Shown here piece by piece: positions 8,189-18,011 of a DNA stretch of 63,308 nucleotides (position 1 is the first letter of the stretch; the number at the start of each line of letters is the position of its first letter). The stretch is from Anaerolinea thermolimosa (GTDB lineage: Bacteria; Chloroflexota; Anaerolineae; Anaerolineales; Anaerolineaceae), in NCBI RefSeq assembly GCF_001050195.2, contig NZ_DF967965.1:3174726-3238033 (forward strand), in the 5' to 3' direction. Under the pieces are notes generated by a model. The model was not told where the DNA came from. It searched no databases and was given only the letters and a program-made list of their open reading frames with translations. Both the position numbers and the translations under genes were made by a program.

Positions 8189-9132
8189 GACTTTACTTCT
8201 CCGGTCTGATATTCTTCTTTGGCATCCAGCAAAACACCCTGATACATACTCAAACTAACGTATTTTGGAGGGACGAGCACCTCATTGCCATTAGGATCGT
8301 ATACGGGTCGGTCCATGGGGCGAACTCTTAGACGACCCGCTTCAGCCTGGGCAATCCGCTCCCTGGCAACCTGAATATATTCTGGCATGATCTCTGCTCC
8401 AGCTGCTTTGCGTTGATGCATCAAAGCCGCAATTGCTGTCGTCCCAACCCCCATAAACGGATCAATGACCCAGCCACCCGGATTCGTTAAAGCCAGTACC
8501 AGGCGCTCAATCAATTCAACAGGGAACTGACATGGGTGAATCGTTTTCTCAACATGGTTAGCCTTGACGTTGGGGATAATCCAAACATCCGAAGGGTTCT
8601 TACCAAGAGGATTTCCTGAAAGCTGACCTTTCTTTGGACCTTTAAAATGCTTTTTAGTCGGATATTTTTGAGGAATTCGTACTGCATCCAAATTAAATAT
8701 ATATTCGTCGGTTTTAGTAAACCAGAGAATAACTTCATACCGGCCAGAGAATCTTCTGGAGGTATGTAGACCATGTTCGAAATGCCAGATAATTCGGTTT
8801 CTTAATTTCAAACCGGCGCTGGCAAAAATGGGATACAGAAGAATATCCAGAGGAATGATTTCACCCTTATCAACATAATTCCCCACTTGCCAGCAAATGC
8901 TTCCGTTGGGTTTTAACTTCCGAATGCATAGTTCGATCACCTCTTGCTGTTGATGAAGGTAATCATCAATATGAATACGTTTTTCGTAGGGTTTCCCCAG
9001 ATTATAAGGAGGTGAAGTCACCACTAAATCAGCAGTTTCGTCTGGAATGGTTGGCAGGAACGATAATGTGTCACCATGGTAAAGGACACAATCGGCTTGT
9101 GCATCAAAATAATCGAGAATTTTCAAAGGCAT
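8185..9132 (-). CDS. Beta-class DNA methyltransferase (probable m4C), partner of the BglII-like nuclease
   Basis: 315 aa. Catalytic motif IV is TSPPYNLGK (Ser40-Pro-Pro-Tyr43) near the N-terminus, and the AdoMet motif I, DPFMGVGTT, is near 224-232 close to the C-terminus. That order defines the beta class. SPPY favours N4-cytosine methylation, as known for BglII-type systems. It protects host sites from the nuclease encoded immediately downstream with a 4-nt overlap. The start at 9132 is preceded by GTGGAGAT, with a TATAAT at 9157-9152. AT-rich like its partner. Confidence 0.87.
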   Translation of the reverse strand: MPLKILDYFDAQADCVLYHGDTLSFLPTIPDETADLVVTSPPYNLGKPYEKRIHIDDYLHQQQEVIELCIRKLKPNGSICWQVGNYVDKGEIIPLDILLYPIFASAGLKLRNRIIWHFEHGLHTSRRFSGRYEVILWFTKTDEYIFNLDAVRIPQKYPTKKHFKGPKKGQLSGNPLGKNPSDVWIIPNVKANHVEKTIHPCQFPVELIERLVLALTNPGGWVIDPFMGVGTTAIAALMHQRKAAGAEIMPEYIQVARERIAQAEAGRLRVRPMDRPVYDPNGNEVLVPPKYVSLSMYQGVLLDAKEEYQTGEVKS

Positions 9133-9239
9133 AACATTATCTCCACTGGTTATTATACACAGGATGAAGGGAGCTGACTCGCCCGCTGAATTCCCGGAGC
9201 AGGTGGGGCTTGCGGTTATAATTGGCGCGGAGGTAGCCC

Positions 9240-10151
9240 ATGAAGCCCCTTGCCCCGCTCACCCTGCGCGAAAACCTGATCCAAACCCTGCGAAGCATTG
9301 AGTTCTCGCGTGACTCGCTGGCCGATTATACCTACGTCCTGCTTGGTGCCCTGGTACAGGCGTTCGCCATGCGGCTGTTCCTTGTGCCCGCCCAGCTGGT
9401 CAGCGGTGGGATCAGTGGAGCCTCGCAATTGATCAACTTCTACACAGGCTGGCCCATCGGTCTGATGGTCTTCCTGGGCAATGTGCCGCTCTTCCTGCTC
9501 GGCTGGCAGCACCTGGGGGGGCCGCGCTTTGCTCTGCGCACTGCCCTTGCAGTGACGGGTTTTTCCTTCTTCACCGATATGCTGGGGGTCTTCCTTCCGC
9601 CTGAGGGCATCGTTCACGACCTCTTCCTGAACTGCCTCTACGGAGCGGTGGTGCTGGGGGTGGGGCTTGGGATGGTTTACCGCGGCAAGGGAACCAGCGG
9701 CGGGAGCGACATTCTCGGGCGCATTCTCAATGAGAAAATCGGCATTTCTATTTCAATGGCCTACCTGATCACCGATTCCATCGTCATTCTGGCTTCAGGG
9801 CTGGTCTTTGCCTGGGAAAATGCTCTCTACGCCCTGGCAGTCACCTACGTCAGCGGGCTGGTGGCCGAAATGGTGCTGGAAGGAACGAGCGTTTTCCGCA
9901 CCGCGCTGATCATCACCTCACGCCCGGAAGAAGTGGCTCAAAAGATCATGACCGACCTGGAGCGGGGGGTTACCATCCTCAACGCCACCGGCGCCTACAC
10001 TCATACCGAGCGCCCGGTGCTCTACTGTGTGGTTACCCGGCCCGAAGTCAGCCGCATCAAGGCCATCGTCAAAGAGGTAGACCCGCGTGCGTTCATGGTC
10101 ATCGGGCAGGCTCACGAAGCCCTGGGAGAGGGCTTCCGCCCACTCCAATAG
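9240..10151 (+). CDS. YitT family membrane protein (DUF161 + DUF2179)
   Basis: 303 aa. About five to six membrane helices fill residues 25-205 (ALVQAFAMRLFLVPAQLVSGG, GLMVFLGNVPLFLLGW, AVVLGVGLGMVYRGKGTSGG). A soluble C-terminal DUF2179 domain (about 215-300) has SRPEEVAQKIMTDLERGVT and VLYCVVTRPEVSRIKAIVKE. The GTSGGSDILG motif is a family hallmark. The transport role is not known for the family. The ATG follows GGAGG, and a TATAAT lies at 9217-9222. It is convergent with aroQ, with 19 bp between stops. Confidence 0.88.
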   Translation: MKPLAPLTLRENLIQTLRSIEFSRDSLADYTYVLLGALVQAFAMRLFLVPAQLVSGGISGASQLINFYTGWPIGLMVFLGNVPLFLLGWQHLGGPRFALRTALAVTGFSFFTDMLGVFLPPEGIVHDLFLNCLYGAVVLGVGLGMVYRGKGTSGGSDILGRILNEKIGISISMAYLITDSIVILASGLVFAWENALYALAVTYVSGLVAEMVLEGTSVFRTALIITSRPEEVAQKIMTDLERGVTILNATGAYTHTERPVLYCVVTRPEVSRIKAIVKEVDPRAFMVIGQAHEALGEGFRPLQ

Positions 10152-10170
10152 GGAAACCTGCACGGCTCTG

Positions 10171-10605
10171 TCAGTCGTCCAGTCCTGCCAGGGCACGCAG
10201 CCCCAACGCGTAAGACTGCCAGCCAAAACCAGCAATCGTGCCCCGGCAGACCGGGGCGATCAGCGAATGGCGCCGAAATTCATCCCGCGCATGAACATTG
10301 GAGAGATGCACTTCCACCACCGGAATGCCGATGGCCGCCACGGCGTCGCGCAACGCCACCGAAGTGTGCGTGTACCCGCCCGGGTTGAATACCACTCCCG
10401 CCGCCCAGGTGCGCGCCTCATGGAGCGCATCGATTAAAGCCCCCTCATGGTTCGATTGTACAAAGCGCACCTCCACTCCCAGTTCATCGGCCAGCAACCG
10501 CAAGCGATGATTGATGTCTTCCATCGAAAGCGCGCCGTAGACCGTCGGTTCGCGCACTCCCAACAGGTTTAAGTTAGGCCCATGAAGCACCAGATAAGCC
10601 TTCAT
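10171..10605 (-). CDS. aroQ: 3-dehydroquinate dehydratase, type II
   Basis: 144 aa, standard for the dodecameric type II enzyme that converts 3-dehydroquinate to 3-dehydroshikimate. Key blocks are LVLHGPNLNLLGVREPTVYG with the catalytic Tyr, FNPGGYTHTSVALRDAV with the substrate-binding Asn, and EVHLSNVHARDEFRRHS with the catalytic His region. It is the last gene of the eight-gene aroH operon, 16 nt after aroKB. No clear intrinsic terminator is visible in the 19 bp before the converging YitT gene end. Confidence 0.97.
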   Translation of the reverse strand: MKAYLVLHGPNLNLLGVREPTVYGALSMEDINHRLRLLADELGVEVRFVQSNHEGALIDALHEARTWAAGVVFNPGGYTHTSVALRDAVAAIGIPVVEVHLSNVHARDEFRRHSLIAPVCRGTIAGFGWQSYALGLRALAGLDD

Positions 10606-10621
10606 CGTTGCACCCCTATCC

Positions 10622-12199
10622 TTACATCGCCAACAATGCGCTGAAATCCATCTCTACAGCCACCCCCACCCGGTACGCTCCCACACGTTCTGGCAGAGCA
10701 AAGCGCACCTGCCCGGCGGCATTTTTCTTATCCACGCTGAGGGCGCGCAGGAACACCTCCCGGTCAATATTCTCAGGGATGCGTGTGGGCAGGCCAAGCC
10801 CGCGCAGGCATGCCTCGATGCGCCCGGCCAGGCCAGCCTCTGCCACCCCAAGGTTTTCCGCCAGGTGTGCCTCCACCCGCAGGCCAATCGCCACCGCTTC
10901 GCCGTGGCGCAAGCGGTAACCCAAAGCCAGCTCCACCGCGTGTCCCACCGTATGGCCCAGGTTAAGCGCCGCCCGAATGTTCTTCTCATAGGGATCTGCC
11001 TGAATAAAGGCGATCTTCACCGCCATGGCGCGGCGCACCGTTTCATCCAGATCTGCGCACATCGCCTCCCAGCCCCCTTCGGCCCGGGCAAAAAGCACCG
11101 CGTCAGCCAGCAGACCATGCTTCACCACCTCAGCCATCCCGCTGCGCAACTCCGCCTCGGGCAGGGTAGAAAGGGTAGCCGGGTCCGAAAGCACCAGCGC
11201 CGGGGGATGAAAAGCCCCGATTAAATTTTTACCCTGCGGAAGGTCAGCGCCGGTTTTCCCCCCCAGGCTGGCATCGGCCATCGCCAGCAGGGTGGTGGGT
11301 AAAGCCACCCAGCGTACCCCCCGCAAGTACACTGCCGCGGCGAAACCGGCCAGGTCACCCACCACACCCCCTCCCAGCGCAAGCACCGTACTGCGCCGGT
11401 CGAGACGAGCGGCGAGAAAGGCCTCCCACAGGTGAGACACAGTCTCCAGCGTTTTATGCTCTTCCCCCGCCGGGATCACCACCCGTTGCACTGCATAACC
11501 GGCCCCCCTCAAAGCCGCTTCTACCCTCTCCGCGTAGAGCGGGGCCACCTGCGAATCGCTCACCAGCGCCAGCGGGCCTTCCAGACCACGTGCGCGCAGC
11601 ATCGCTCCCAGATCATCGAGGCCACCCTGCACCACGCGCACATCATACGCGGTCCCCATGCCGCTCACCCGCCAGGCACCAAACTTCAACTGCGCCTGAC
11701 GGGCGGCCTCTTCGGGGTTCAATGATGAGGTATCCAGGTACAGAGGAAAGGAATGATAATGCGCCGCCCGCACGGTCAGCAAAGCATCCAGACGCTCGCG
11801 CCATCCGGCATCCTCGCCCAGAAGAGGGCGCGTACCAGCTTCCTGCCCCAGGCGCTCGAACAGCACCCCGCGCTCGGCTCGCAGACAAAGCACCCGCCCG
11901 GCTGATTCGACCAGTGAGCGGCTGGCAGGATCGAGTAAAGCCCCTCCACCCAGAGAAACCACACCCCGCCCGCTTTGTACGGCGGCTTCCAGGGCGGTGC
12001 GCTCACGCTGTCTGAAGCCGCGCTCGCCCTCGCGGTCAAAAATGGCCGGGATGGGCATCCCCGCAGAGGCCTGAATCTGCTCATCCAGATCCACAAAAGG
12101 CAGATCGAGCAGTCCGGCCAGGCGCCGCCCCAGGGTCGACTTGCCCGACCCCGGCGGACCGTAAACAAAATACAGAGTTTCACCCTTGGAAGCAGTCAT
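10622..12199 (-). CDS. aroKB: Bifunctional shikimate kinase / 3-dehydroquinate synthase
   Basis: 525 aa, a fusion. The N-terminal ~175 residues are shikimate kinase: Walker A GPPGSGKSTLGRRL, the DLDEQI substrate motif, and GGGALLD. The C-terminal ~345 residues are 3-dehydroquinate synthase: LALGGGVVGDLAGFAAAVYL, the zinc-site EVVKHGLL, and NLGHTVGHAVEL. The two steps are not consecutive in the pathway (steps 5 and 2), so the fusion probably serves co-expression rather than channelling. It starts 4 nt after the aroC stop. Confidence 0.96.
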   Translation of the reverse strand: MTASKGETLYFVYGPPGSGKSTLGRRLAGLLDLPFVDLDEQIQASAGMPIPAIFDREGERGFRQRERTALEAAVQSGRGVVSLGGGALLDPASRSLVESAGRVLCLRAERGVLFERLGQEAGTRPLLGEDAGWRERLDALLTVRAAHYHSFPLYLDTSSLNPEEAARQAQLKFGAWRVSGMGTAYDVRVVQGGLDDLGAMLRARGLEGPLALVSDSQVAPLYAERVEAALRGAGYAVQRVVIPAGEEHKTLETVSHLWEAFLAARLDRRSTVLALGGGVVGDLAGFAAAVYLRGVRWVALPTTLLAMADASLGGKTGADLPQGKNLIGAFHPPALVLSDPATLSTLPEAELRSGMAEVVKHGLLADAVLFARAEGGWEAMCADLDETVRRAMAVKIAFIQADPYEKNIRAALNLGHTVGHAVELALGYRLRHGEAVAIGLRVEAHLAENLGVAEAGLAGRIEACLRGLGLPTRIPENIDREVFLRALSVDKKNAAGQVRFALPERVGAYRVGVAVEMDFSALLAM

Positions 12200-12203
12200 G
12201 GTT

Positions 12204-13382
12204 TCACTCAGGCCAGAAAATATGGGGTTGATTATCTACATGCAGATCATCCAGGCGTGCCCGGCGCAGAGCATCCAAACGGGGGCGCATTTCATCCAGA
12301 GAATCGCCGCCCAGTTTTTCAAGCAAGGCATCGGCCAGCACGAAGGCCATCATGGCCTCCAGAATCACCACCGCCCGCGGGACGGGGCAAAAATCCGAGC
12401 GTTCATAACGGGTTTCCGTTTCCTCGCCGGTGGACAGGTCAACGGTCGGCTGAGGCGTGAGGGTGGTAGCAATGGGTTTCATGGCCGCGCGCACCACCAG
12501 CGGCTGGCCGGTAGTGATGCCGCCTTCCAGTCCGCCGGAACGGTCGCTCGGACGCGTCAACCAGCCGCCTTCGGCCTCCAGCCGGATGGCATCGTGCACC
12601 TGCGTGCCGGGCAAACGTGCATTTTGAAAGGCAGGGCCGAACTCTACCCCCTTAATCGCCTGGATACTGAGGATCGCCGCTCCCAGGCGCGCTTCCAGGC
12701 GGCGATCCCACTGAGCGTAAGACCCCAGCCCCGGCGGAAGCCCCAGAGCCACCACCTCGATCACCCCGCCCAGCGTATCGCGCTCCTGCATCACCTGACG
12801 GATGGCTTCCTGCATCTGCCGGGCGGCATGTACATCCGGGCAGGAAACTTCGCTTTCCAGGGCACGCTCTATCCGGTCAGCGTAGGAAAGACCGGCCAGA
12901 TCCGCCTCTACCGGCCCGATAGACACCACATACCCTCCCACCCGAATGCCGAACTCGGCCAGCAGGGCGCGGCAGACCGCCCCCACCGCCACCCGTGCGG
13001 CGGTCTCACGTGCCGAAGCACGCTCGAGGGCGGGGCGCAAATCATGGAGCCCATATTTCAACGCACCGGCCAGGTCGGCATGTCCCGGGCGCGGGGTAGT
13101 GAAAGGGGCCACCGCCCGCCCTTTCCAGCGGGCATGGTCGCTGTTTTCAATATAAAGGACCAACGGCGCTCCGGTAGTCCGGCCTTCCATCACACCCCCC
13201 AGAATGCGGGCGGTATCTGTCTCCAGCTTCATACGCGGACCGGCGCCGTATCCATGCTGACGACGGGCCAGGTCGCGCCGGAGAAGCGCTTCATCCAGAG
13301 GCAGGCCTGCGGGCAGGCCGTCGAGAATGGCCAGCAGGGCAGGCCCGTGCGATTCACCAGCGGTTAGAAAACGTAAGGGCAT
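12204..13382 (-). CDS. aroC: Chorismate synthase
   Basis: 392 aa, full length. Conserved blocks are LTAGESHGPALLAILDGLPA at the N-terminus, the FMN-site RPGHADLAGALKYG, and DRSGGLEGGITTGQPLVVRA. It converts 5-enolpyruvylshikimate 3-phosphate to chorismate using reduced FMN. The flavin reductase at 1.5 kb is far away and should not be assumed to be its partner. It lies between aroE (15-nt gap) and aroKB (4-nt gap), all on the minus strand. Confidence 0.97.
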   Translation of the reverse strand: MPLRFLTAGESHGPALLAILDGLPAGLPLDEALLRRDLARRQHGYGAGPRMKLETDTARILGGVMEGRTTGAPLVLYIENSDHARWKGRAVAPFTTPRPGHADLAGALKYGLHDLRPALERASARETAARVAVGAVCRALLAEFGIRVGGYVVSIGPVEADLAGLSYADRIERALESEVSCPDVHAARQMQEAIRQVMQERDTLGGVIEVVALGLPPGLGSYAQWDRRLEARLGAAILSIQAIKGVEFGPAFQNARLPGTQVHDAIRLEAEGGWLTRPSDRSGGLEGGITTGQPLVVRAAMKPIATTLTPQPTVDLSTGEETETRYERSDFCPVPRAVVILEAMMAFVLADALLEKLGGDSLDEMRPRLDALRRARLDDLHVDNQPHIFWPE

Positions 13383-13397
13383 AAGCTCCTCTTTACC

Positions 13398-14276
13398 TCA
13401 TTCAGGGTTCTTTCGGTCGCGCTCAACCGCACGGAACATCGCCTCACGGGGAACCGGTAAACCGGTCCACTTTTCCAGCGCCAGCGCGGCCTGCTCCACG
13501 AGCATCCCCAGGCCAGTCACAGCCTCCAGTCCGGCGCGGCGCGCCTCGCGCACCAGGCGCGTCTCCGGGGGATTATATACCAGGTCATAAACACATGCCC
13601 CTGAGGGAAAGGCCAGCCCCTCCGGCCAGGGGCTCGTCTCAACCTGGGGGGTCATGCCGAGCGGAGTGGCATTGATGATCAACTGCGGGTGCGGAACCCC
13701 TCCCTCAGGGAGAGCGGCGAGTGAAAGCGGAATAAACTGTTCCGCTTTCAACCAGTATCCCAGTGAAAGTGCCAGCGCTTCGGCCTGCTCCAGGCGGCGT
13801 GCCGCAATCACCACCCGCCAGCCCTCACTTGCCAGTGCAAAAGCCACTGCCCGGGCCGAGCCCCCTGCTCCAAGCAACCAGGCACACCGCTCCCGTGCCT
13901 TATCTGCAAGGTGATCTCCCAGGCGGGCGTACAGGTCGGCTAAAAAACCGGGGGCATCGGTGTTTTCTCCCACCAGGCGCCCTTCTCTCATCCAGAGGGT
14001 GTTCACCGCACCGATGGCGCGCGCCGTCGGAGAAAGCTCGTCCAGCAGGGGTAGCACGGCCTGCTTATGTGGAATGGTGACGTTAAGCCCCTGCAGCTGG
14101 CCATTCCGCACCTGTTGAAGCAACGCCGCCAGAGCTGTGGAATCAGCCGGTGGAACCGGCATAAGGCGGTATTCTCCCTTCAGCCCCAGCGCGGCCAGAG
14201 CCGCCTGGTGCAGGACGGGCGAAAGGCTGTGGCCGAGCGGCCAGCCAGTCAGGGCAAAAACCAGAGTATCTGTCAT
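13398..14276 (-). CDS. aroE: Shikimate dehydrogenase (NADP+)
   Basis: 292 aa. The substrate site is GWPLGHSLSPVLHQAAL, the catalytic Lys is in NVTIPHKQAVLPL, the Asp of the catalytic pair is in NTDAPGFLADL, and the nucleotide loop is LLGAGGSARAVAFAL. Arg residues after the second strand of the Rossmann fold (IAARRLEQAE) favour NADP. It reduces 3-dehydroshikimate to shikimate. It is located 18 nt after aroA. Confidence 0.96.
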   Translation of the reverse strand: MTDTLVFALTGWPLGHSLSPVLHQAALAALGLKGEYRLMPVPPADSTALAALLQQVRNGQLQGLNVTIPHKQAVLPLLDELSPTARAIGAVNTLWMREGRLVGENTDAPGFLADLYARLGDHLADKARERCAWLLGAGGSARAVAFALASEGWRVVIAARRLEQAEALALSLGYWLKAEQFIPLSLAALPEGGVPHPQLIINATPLGMTPQVETSPWPEGLAFPSGACVYDLVYNPPETRLVREARRAGLEAVTGLGMLVEQAALALEKWTGLPVPREAMFRAVERDRKNPE

Positions 14277-14294
14277 GAGAAACAGGAAGGGTTC

Positions 14295-15620
14295 TTACTC
14301 ATACGCTTCGGTCATCTGCGCCCCCAGCGAACGCAGTACATCCGGAAACCCCGGGAAGGACTCGCGGGTAATTTCAGCCCCCAGCACCTTCACCGGCTCA
14401 CGCGAAGCCAGCCCCACCACCGCCAGCGACATCGCCAGGCGGTGGTCTCCGTGCGGGTTGACCACACCCCCCCGCACCCCGCCGCCCTGCAGAATAAAGC
14501 CATCGGGGGTTTCCTCAACCTGCGCACCCACCGCACGCAGTTCACTGCACAGTGCGCCAATTCGATCAGACTCTTTGTAGCGCAATTCCTGCGCGTCGCG
14601 CACCACACTGGGGCCTTCGGCAAAAACCGCGGCGGCGGCAAAGGCGGGGAATTCATCGATCATCCGCACCACCCATTCCCCCGCAATCTCAACCCCCCGC
14701 AACGGGCTGAAGCGCACCTTCAAATCACCCACCGGCTCGCCGAGGTATTCCCTCAGGTTGCTCACCTCAATGTCACCGCCCATCGCCCGGAAGGCATCCA
14801 GCAGACCGGTACGGGTGGGATTAAGCCCCACCCCGGGCAGGGTGAGCTCTGAGCCAGGTGTGATCAGCGCCGCCGCCATGAGGAACGCCGCGGCGGAAAA
14901 ATCACCCGGGAGCATCCCCCTCAGGGGGCACAGCGGGGTTTTCGGCGGGGTGAGGGTCACCCGGTAACCGGCCAATTCGGGGCTGGTTTCGACCTCAACC
15001 CCCATGCCGCGCAACATACGCTCGGTGTGGTCGCGCGAGAGCGCCGGTTCGTGGAGGGTGGTGGGTGCATCGGCAGCCAGTGCGGCCAGTAACAGACAGG
15101 TTTTCACCTGGGCACTGGCCACCGGCAGAGAATAGTCGAGTGCCGAAAGCCGCCGTGACGGCGGGCGTGAACCCAGGGTCAGGGGTGCCCCTCCGCCCTC
15201 CGCGGTGGTAATATCCACTCCCATCTGGCGCAGGGGTTCGGCAATGCGCTCCATCGGACGGCGGCGCAAACCTGCCGAGCCATCCAGCACCGCAGCAATC
15301 CCCGCCGCGGCCACTGCCCCGGTCAGCAGACGCATGGTGGTGGCTGAATTTCCGCAATCCAGCACGCTCTCTGGTGCACGCAGACCGTGCAGGCCGCGTC
15401 CGTACACCCGCAGGGTGTCATCTGAGAGTTCCCATGCCACCCCCAGTGCCTTCAGAGAACGCAGCATAGCCTCAGTCACCCCCGAAACGAGAAAATGCTC
15501 CACACAACTTTCACCTTCCGCCAGCGCCGCAAAGAGCGCCACCCGATGAGAAAGAGACTTGTCTCCCGGAGATTCCACGCACCCCCGGAGCGGACCGCCA
15601 GGGAAAATGGTGAGGTTCAT
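14295..15620 (-). CDS. aroA: 3-phosphoshikimate 1-carboxyvinyltransferase (EPSP synthase)
   Basis: 441 aa, typical two-domain length. It begins with a GDKSLSHRVALFAALAEGES block carrying the PEP-binding Lys. LDCGNSATTMRLLTG is the shikimate-3-phosphate loop, and the C-terminal GDHRLAMSLAVVGL contains the conserved His-Arg. The Gly and Ala of the GNSATTMRL segment are unchanged, so it looks like an ordinary class I enzyme. Its start overlaps the tyrA stop by 4 nt. Confidence 0.97.
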   Translation of the reverse strand: MNLTIFPGGPLRGCVESPGDKSLSHRVALFAALAEGESCVEHFLVSGVTEAMLRSLKALGVAWELSDDTLRVYGRGLHGLRAPESVLDCGNSATTMRLLTGAVAAAGIAAVLDGSAGLRRRPMERIAEPLRQMGVDITTAEGGGAPLTLGSRPPSRRLSALDYSLPVASAQVKTCLLLAALAADAPTTLHEPALSRDHTERMLRGMGVEVETSPELAGYRVTLTPPKTPLCPLRGMLPGDFSAAAFLMAAALITPGSELTLPGVGLNPTRTGLLDAFRAMGGDIEVSNLREYLGEPVGDLKVRFSPLRGVEIAGEWVVRMIDEFPAFAAAAVFAEGPSVVRDAQELRYKESDRIGALCSELRAVGAQVEETPDGFILQGGGVRGGVVNPHGDHRLAMSLAVVGLASREPVKVLGAEITRESFPGFPDVLRSLGAQMTEAYE

Positions 15621-16501
15621 CGTGTTTCTCCCGGTGAGATCGAAAGGAAATTTTCCCGCCGCAGTGCGCCTTCTTCCAGCAAACCTTGCAACGCGGCATA
15701 GTCTTCCGCCTCGAGCAACTGCTCAAACAGGTCAAGGCGGGCATGTACACGGCGCAGGGCACAGAGCACATTCTTACGATTGGTCATCAAAATATCCATC
15801 ATTAATTCAGCAGGCTGAGAGGCCAGCCGCGTGGTGCTGCGAAACCCCGGCCCGGCCAGAGGTGCGGCTTCTGGAGGGGTGCAGGCCGCCAGTGCAGAGG
15901 CCAACAGGTAGGGCAGGTGGCTGGTAGCGGCCACCCACCGATCGTGCACCCACTCATCCAACCAGAGCGGTCTGGCGCCAATGGCCCCGGCCAGCGCCTC
16001 AGCCGCCGCCCGGGCGCGCAGGGTGGTTCGCGGTAGCGGCACAAAGGCAAATGGCGCCCCCCGGTACAGGTTCGCCTCGGCCTCTGCCAGCGAAGAGCGT
16101 TCCTTACCGCACATCGGGTGCCCACCGAGGGGATCAAAGCGTCCCGGCAGGCGTGCCATGCGCTGAAGGATGTCCTGCTTGGTCGAACCCAGGTCGATCA
16201 CCACCGGTGCGCCGGGGTGCAGGCCGGGTAAAGCCTCGATCAATTGAAGAATCACCCGCACCGGAGCCGCCAGAATCACCAAATCGGCCTGAGGGAGAGC
16301 GCCCTCAGGTGTTGCTGACAGGTCATCGGCAAGCCGCAGGCGGGCGGCCAGCTCAAGGGTGGGTGGGTGGGGGTCAATTCCAATCAGCCGAGATACCTTT
16401 CCGCGCAATGCCAGTGCCAGTGATCCACCCATGAGCCCCAGCCCCAGAATGGCCACACAGGCGCGCTCCAGAAAAAAGCCAGGCTCCTCATCACCACTCA
16501 T
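15617..16501 (-). CDS. tyrA: Prephenate (or arogenate) dehydrogenase
   Basis: 294 aa. The Rossmann loop is [17 protein letters not shown] at about 18-34, followed by [12 protein letters not shown] and the catalytic-site [15 protein letters not shown]. There is no C-terminal ACT domain, so direct tyrosine feedback through such a domain is not expected. It produces the tyrosine precursor from prephenate. Whether prephenate or arogenate is the substrate cannot be read from the sequence. It overlaps both neighbours (aroF and aroA) by 4 nt, implying tight translational coupling. Confidence 0.93.
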   Translation of the reverse strand: MSGDEEPGFFLERACVAILGLGLMGGSLALALRGKVSRLIGIDPHPPTLELAARLRLADDLSATPEGALPQADLVILAAPVRVILQLIEALPGLHPGAPVVIDLGSTKQDILQRMARLPGRFDPLGGHPMCGKERSSLAEAEANLYRGAPFAFVPLPRTTLRARAAAEALAGAIGARPLWLDEWVHDRWVAATSHLPYLLASALAACTPPEAAPLAGPGFRSTTRLASQPAELMMDILMTNRKNVLCALRRVHARLDLFEQLLEAEDYAALQGLLEEGALRRENFLSISPGETR

Positions 16502-17556
16502 GGGGCAGCTCCCTGCAGAACCGGCTGGGTATGCTGAGACCTGGCCACATCTCGCCCGATCGCCCGGGCAATGGCGCGCACCTGGCGCACCATTTCGGCG
16601 AAGCGCTCTGGCTTAAGGCTCTGCCCGCCATCCGAAAGTGCCTGGTCGGGGTGCGTATGCACCTCTACCATCAACCCATCTGCCCCGGCGGCCACCGCCG
16701 CGCGGGCAATGGCCGTAACATACTCCCAGTTGCCGGTGCTGTGAGAGGGATCAAGCACCACCGGCAGATGGCTGAGGGCCTTAAGCACCGGCACGGCATT
16801 GATATCCGTAGTGTTGCGCGTTGAGGTTTCGAAAGTGCGAATACCGCGTTCACACAGGATAACCCGCCGATTTCCGTGTGAAAGCACGTATTCAGCCGCC
16901 ATGAGCAATTCTTCCACCGTGGCGCTCATCCCGCGCTTGACCACCACCGGGCGCATGCTCTCCCCGGCGGCATGGAGCAGGGCATAATTTTGCATGTTCC
17001 GTGCCCCGATCTGCAATACATCGGCATAGCGAGCCACCAGCGGCACCAGCTCAGGCGACATCACCTCGGTCACAATGGGCAAACCGGTCACCTCACGCGC
17101 CTCCGCAAGGATTTCCAGCCCTTTTTCTCCCAGCCCCTGGAAGGAATAGGGCGAAGTACGTGGTTTGTAAGCCCCGCCGCGCAGAGCATGGGCACCGGCT
17201 TCTTTCACCGCCTGGGCGATCTCCAGGGTTTGCTCGCGGCTTTCTACCGAGCATGGTCCGGCAATGATCACCACACCTTCACCACCAATCTCCACCCCAT
17301 CCAGGGGGAACACCGTGTTGTGAGGGCTGAATTCACGAGAGGCAATCTTGTACGGGCGAGAAATGGGGACGATCCGGTCTACCCCGGGCAGGATCAGAAA
17401 CTGGTCACGATTAATGGGGCGACCATCTCCAATCGCCCCGATAATGGTGCGCTCTTCTCCGCGTGAGAGGTGGGCCCTCAGACCGTTGGCCTCCACACGC
17501 TCCACCACCGCACTGATTTCTTCCTGGGTCGCGTCGGCTCGCATGATAATCATCAT
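16498..17556 (-). CDS. aroF: 3-deoxy-7-phosphoheptulonate synthase, type I-beta
   Basis: 352 aa. Residues 1-70 form a ferredoxin-like regulatory domain ([19 protein letters not shown]), the hallmark of Thermotoga-type enzymes that are inhibited by Tyr or Phe. The catalytic barrel follows: [40 protein letters not shown] and [12 protein letters not shown]. It condenses PEP and erythrose 4-phosphate, the committed step of the pathway. It begins 46 nt after aroH. ATG 17556 is preceded by GAGGAGAGACAGAA. Confidence 0.96.
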   Translation of the reverse strand: MMIIMRADATQEEISAVVERVEANGLRAHLSRGEERTIIGAIGDGRPINRDQFLILPGVDRIVPISRPYKIASREFSPHNTVFPLDGVEIGGEGVVIIAGPCSVESREQTLEIAQAVKEAGAHALRGGAYKPRTSPYSFQGLGEKGLEILAEAREVTGLPIVTEVMSPELVPLVARYADVLQIGARNMQNYALLHAAGESMRPVVVKRGMSATVEELLMAAEYVLSHGNRRVILCERGIRTFETSTRNTTDINAVPVLKALSHLPVVLDPSHSTGNWEYVTAIARAAVAAGADGLMVEVHTHPDQALSDGGQSLKPERFAEMVRQVRAIARAIGRDVARSQHTQPVLQGAAP

Positions 17557-17602
17557 TTCTGTCTCTCCTCTGGCAATAAGAGTAAAAAGGGTAAGTTAAC
17601 TT

Positions 17603-17983
17603 TCAGGCATCTGACTTGAGCGGGGTCCAATCCGGGCGCAGGATGGCCGCCTCGCCCAGATAAACATGCCGGATTTCAGATTGAGGTAAATCGGTGTTCC
17701 AGTGCACCAGCACACGAATACAACGTGCCAGCGAGCCGGGCACAGGGATCTCCCGGGCACACATCAGGGGAACCTCAGTCCAGCCCAGCTGGCGTGCACC
17801 CAGCGCCGGGTGAACAGCCGTCAGGTCATCGGTGACGGTAAAGAAGACACTGGCAATGTCCGCCGGTAACAGGCCGGGATTGGCTTCCATCATGGCGGAG
17901 AGCAGTTCACGGGTGGCCGAAAGAATGGCTTCTGCCTCGTTTTCCCGGGCAACTGTCGCACCGCGAACACCTCGTATACTCAT
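17603..17983 (-). CDS. aroH: Chorismate mutase, AroH class
   Basis: 126 aa from ATG 17983, which follows TGAGGAGGAAGAAACC. The frame is open further upstream, but that part overlaps the attenuator. The sequence follows the trimeric Bacillus-type enzyme: [20 protein letters not shown] with catalytic Arg7, a [20 protein letters not shown] block with Glu and Arg, and [16 protein letters not shown] with the Tyr. It converts chorismate to prephenate. As first gene of the aro/tyr operon it lies directly behind the Tyr/Phe attenuator. It commits carbon to Tyr/Phe and away from Trp, fitting control by those two amino acids. Confidence 0.95.
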   Translation of the reverse strand: MSIRGVRGATVARENEAEAILSATRELLSAMMEANPGLLPADIASVFFTVTDDLTAVHPALGARQLGWTEVPLMCAREIPVPGSLARCIRVLVHWNTDLPQSEIRHVYLGEAAILRPDWTPLKSDA

Positions 17984-18011
17984 GGTTTCTTCCTCCTCAG
18001 GCTTTTTAAGC

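Noticed and set aside
12186-13367. 393-codon plus-strand frame opposite chorismate synthase
   Set aside because: Complementary shadow of aroC; no recognisable domain, whereas aroC is full length with all motifs.
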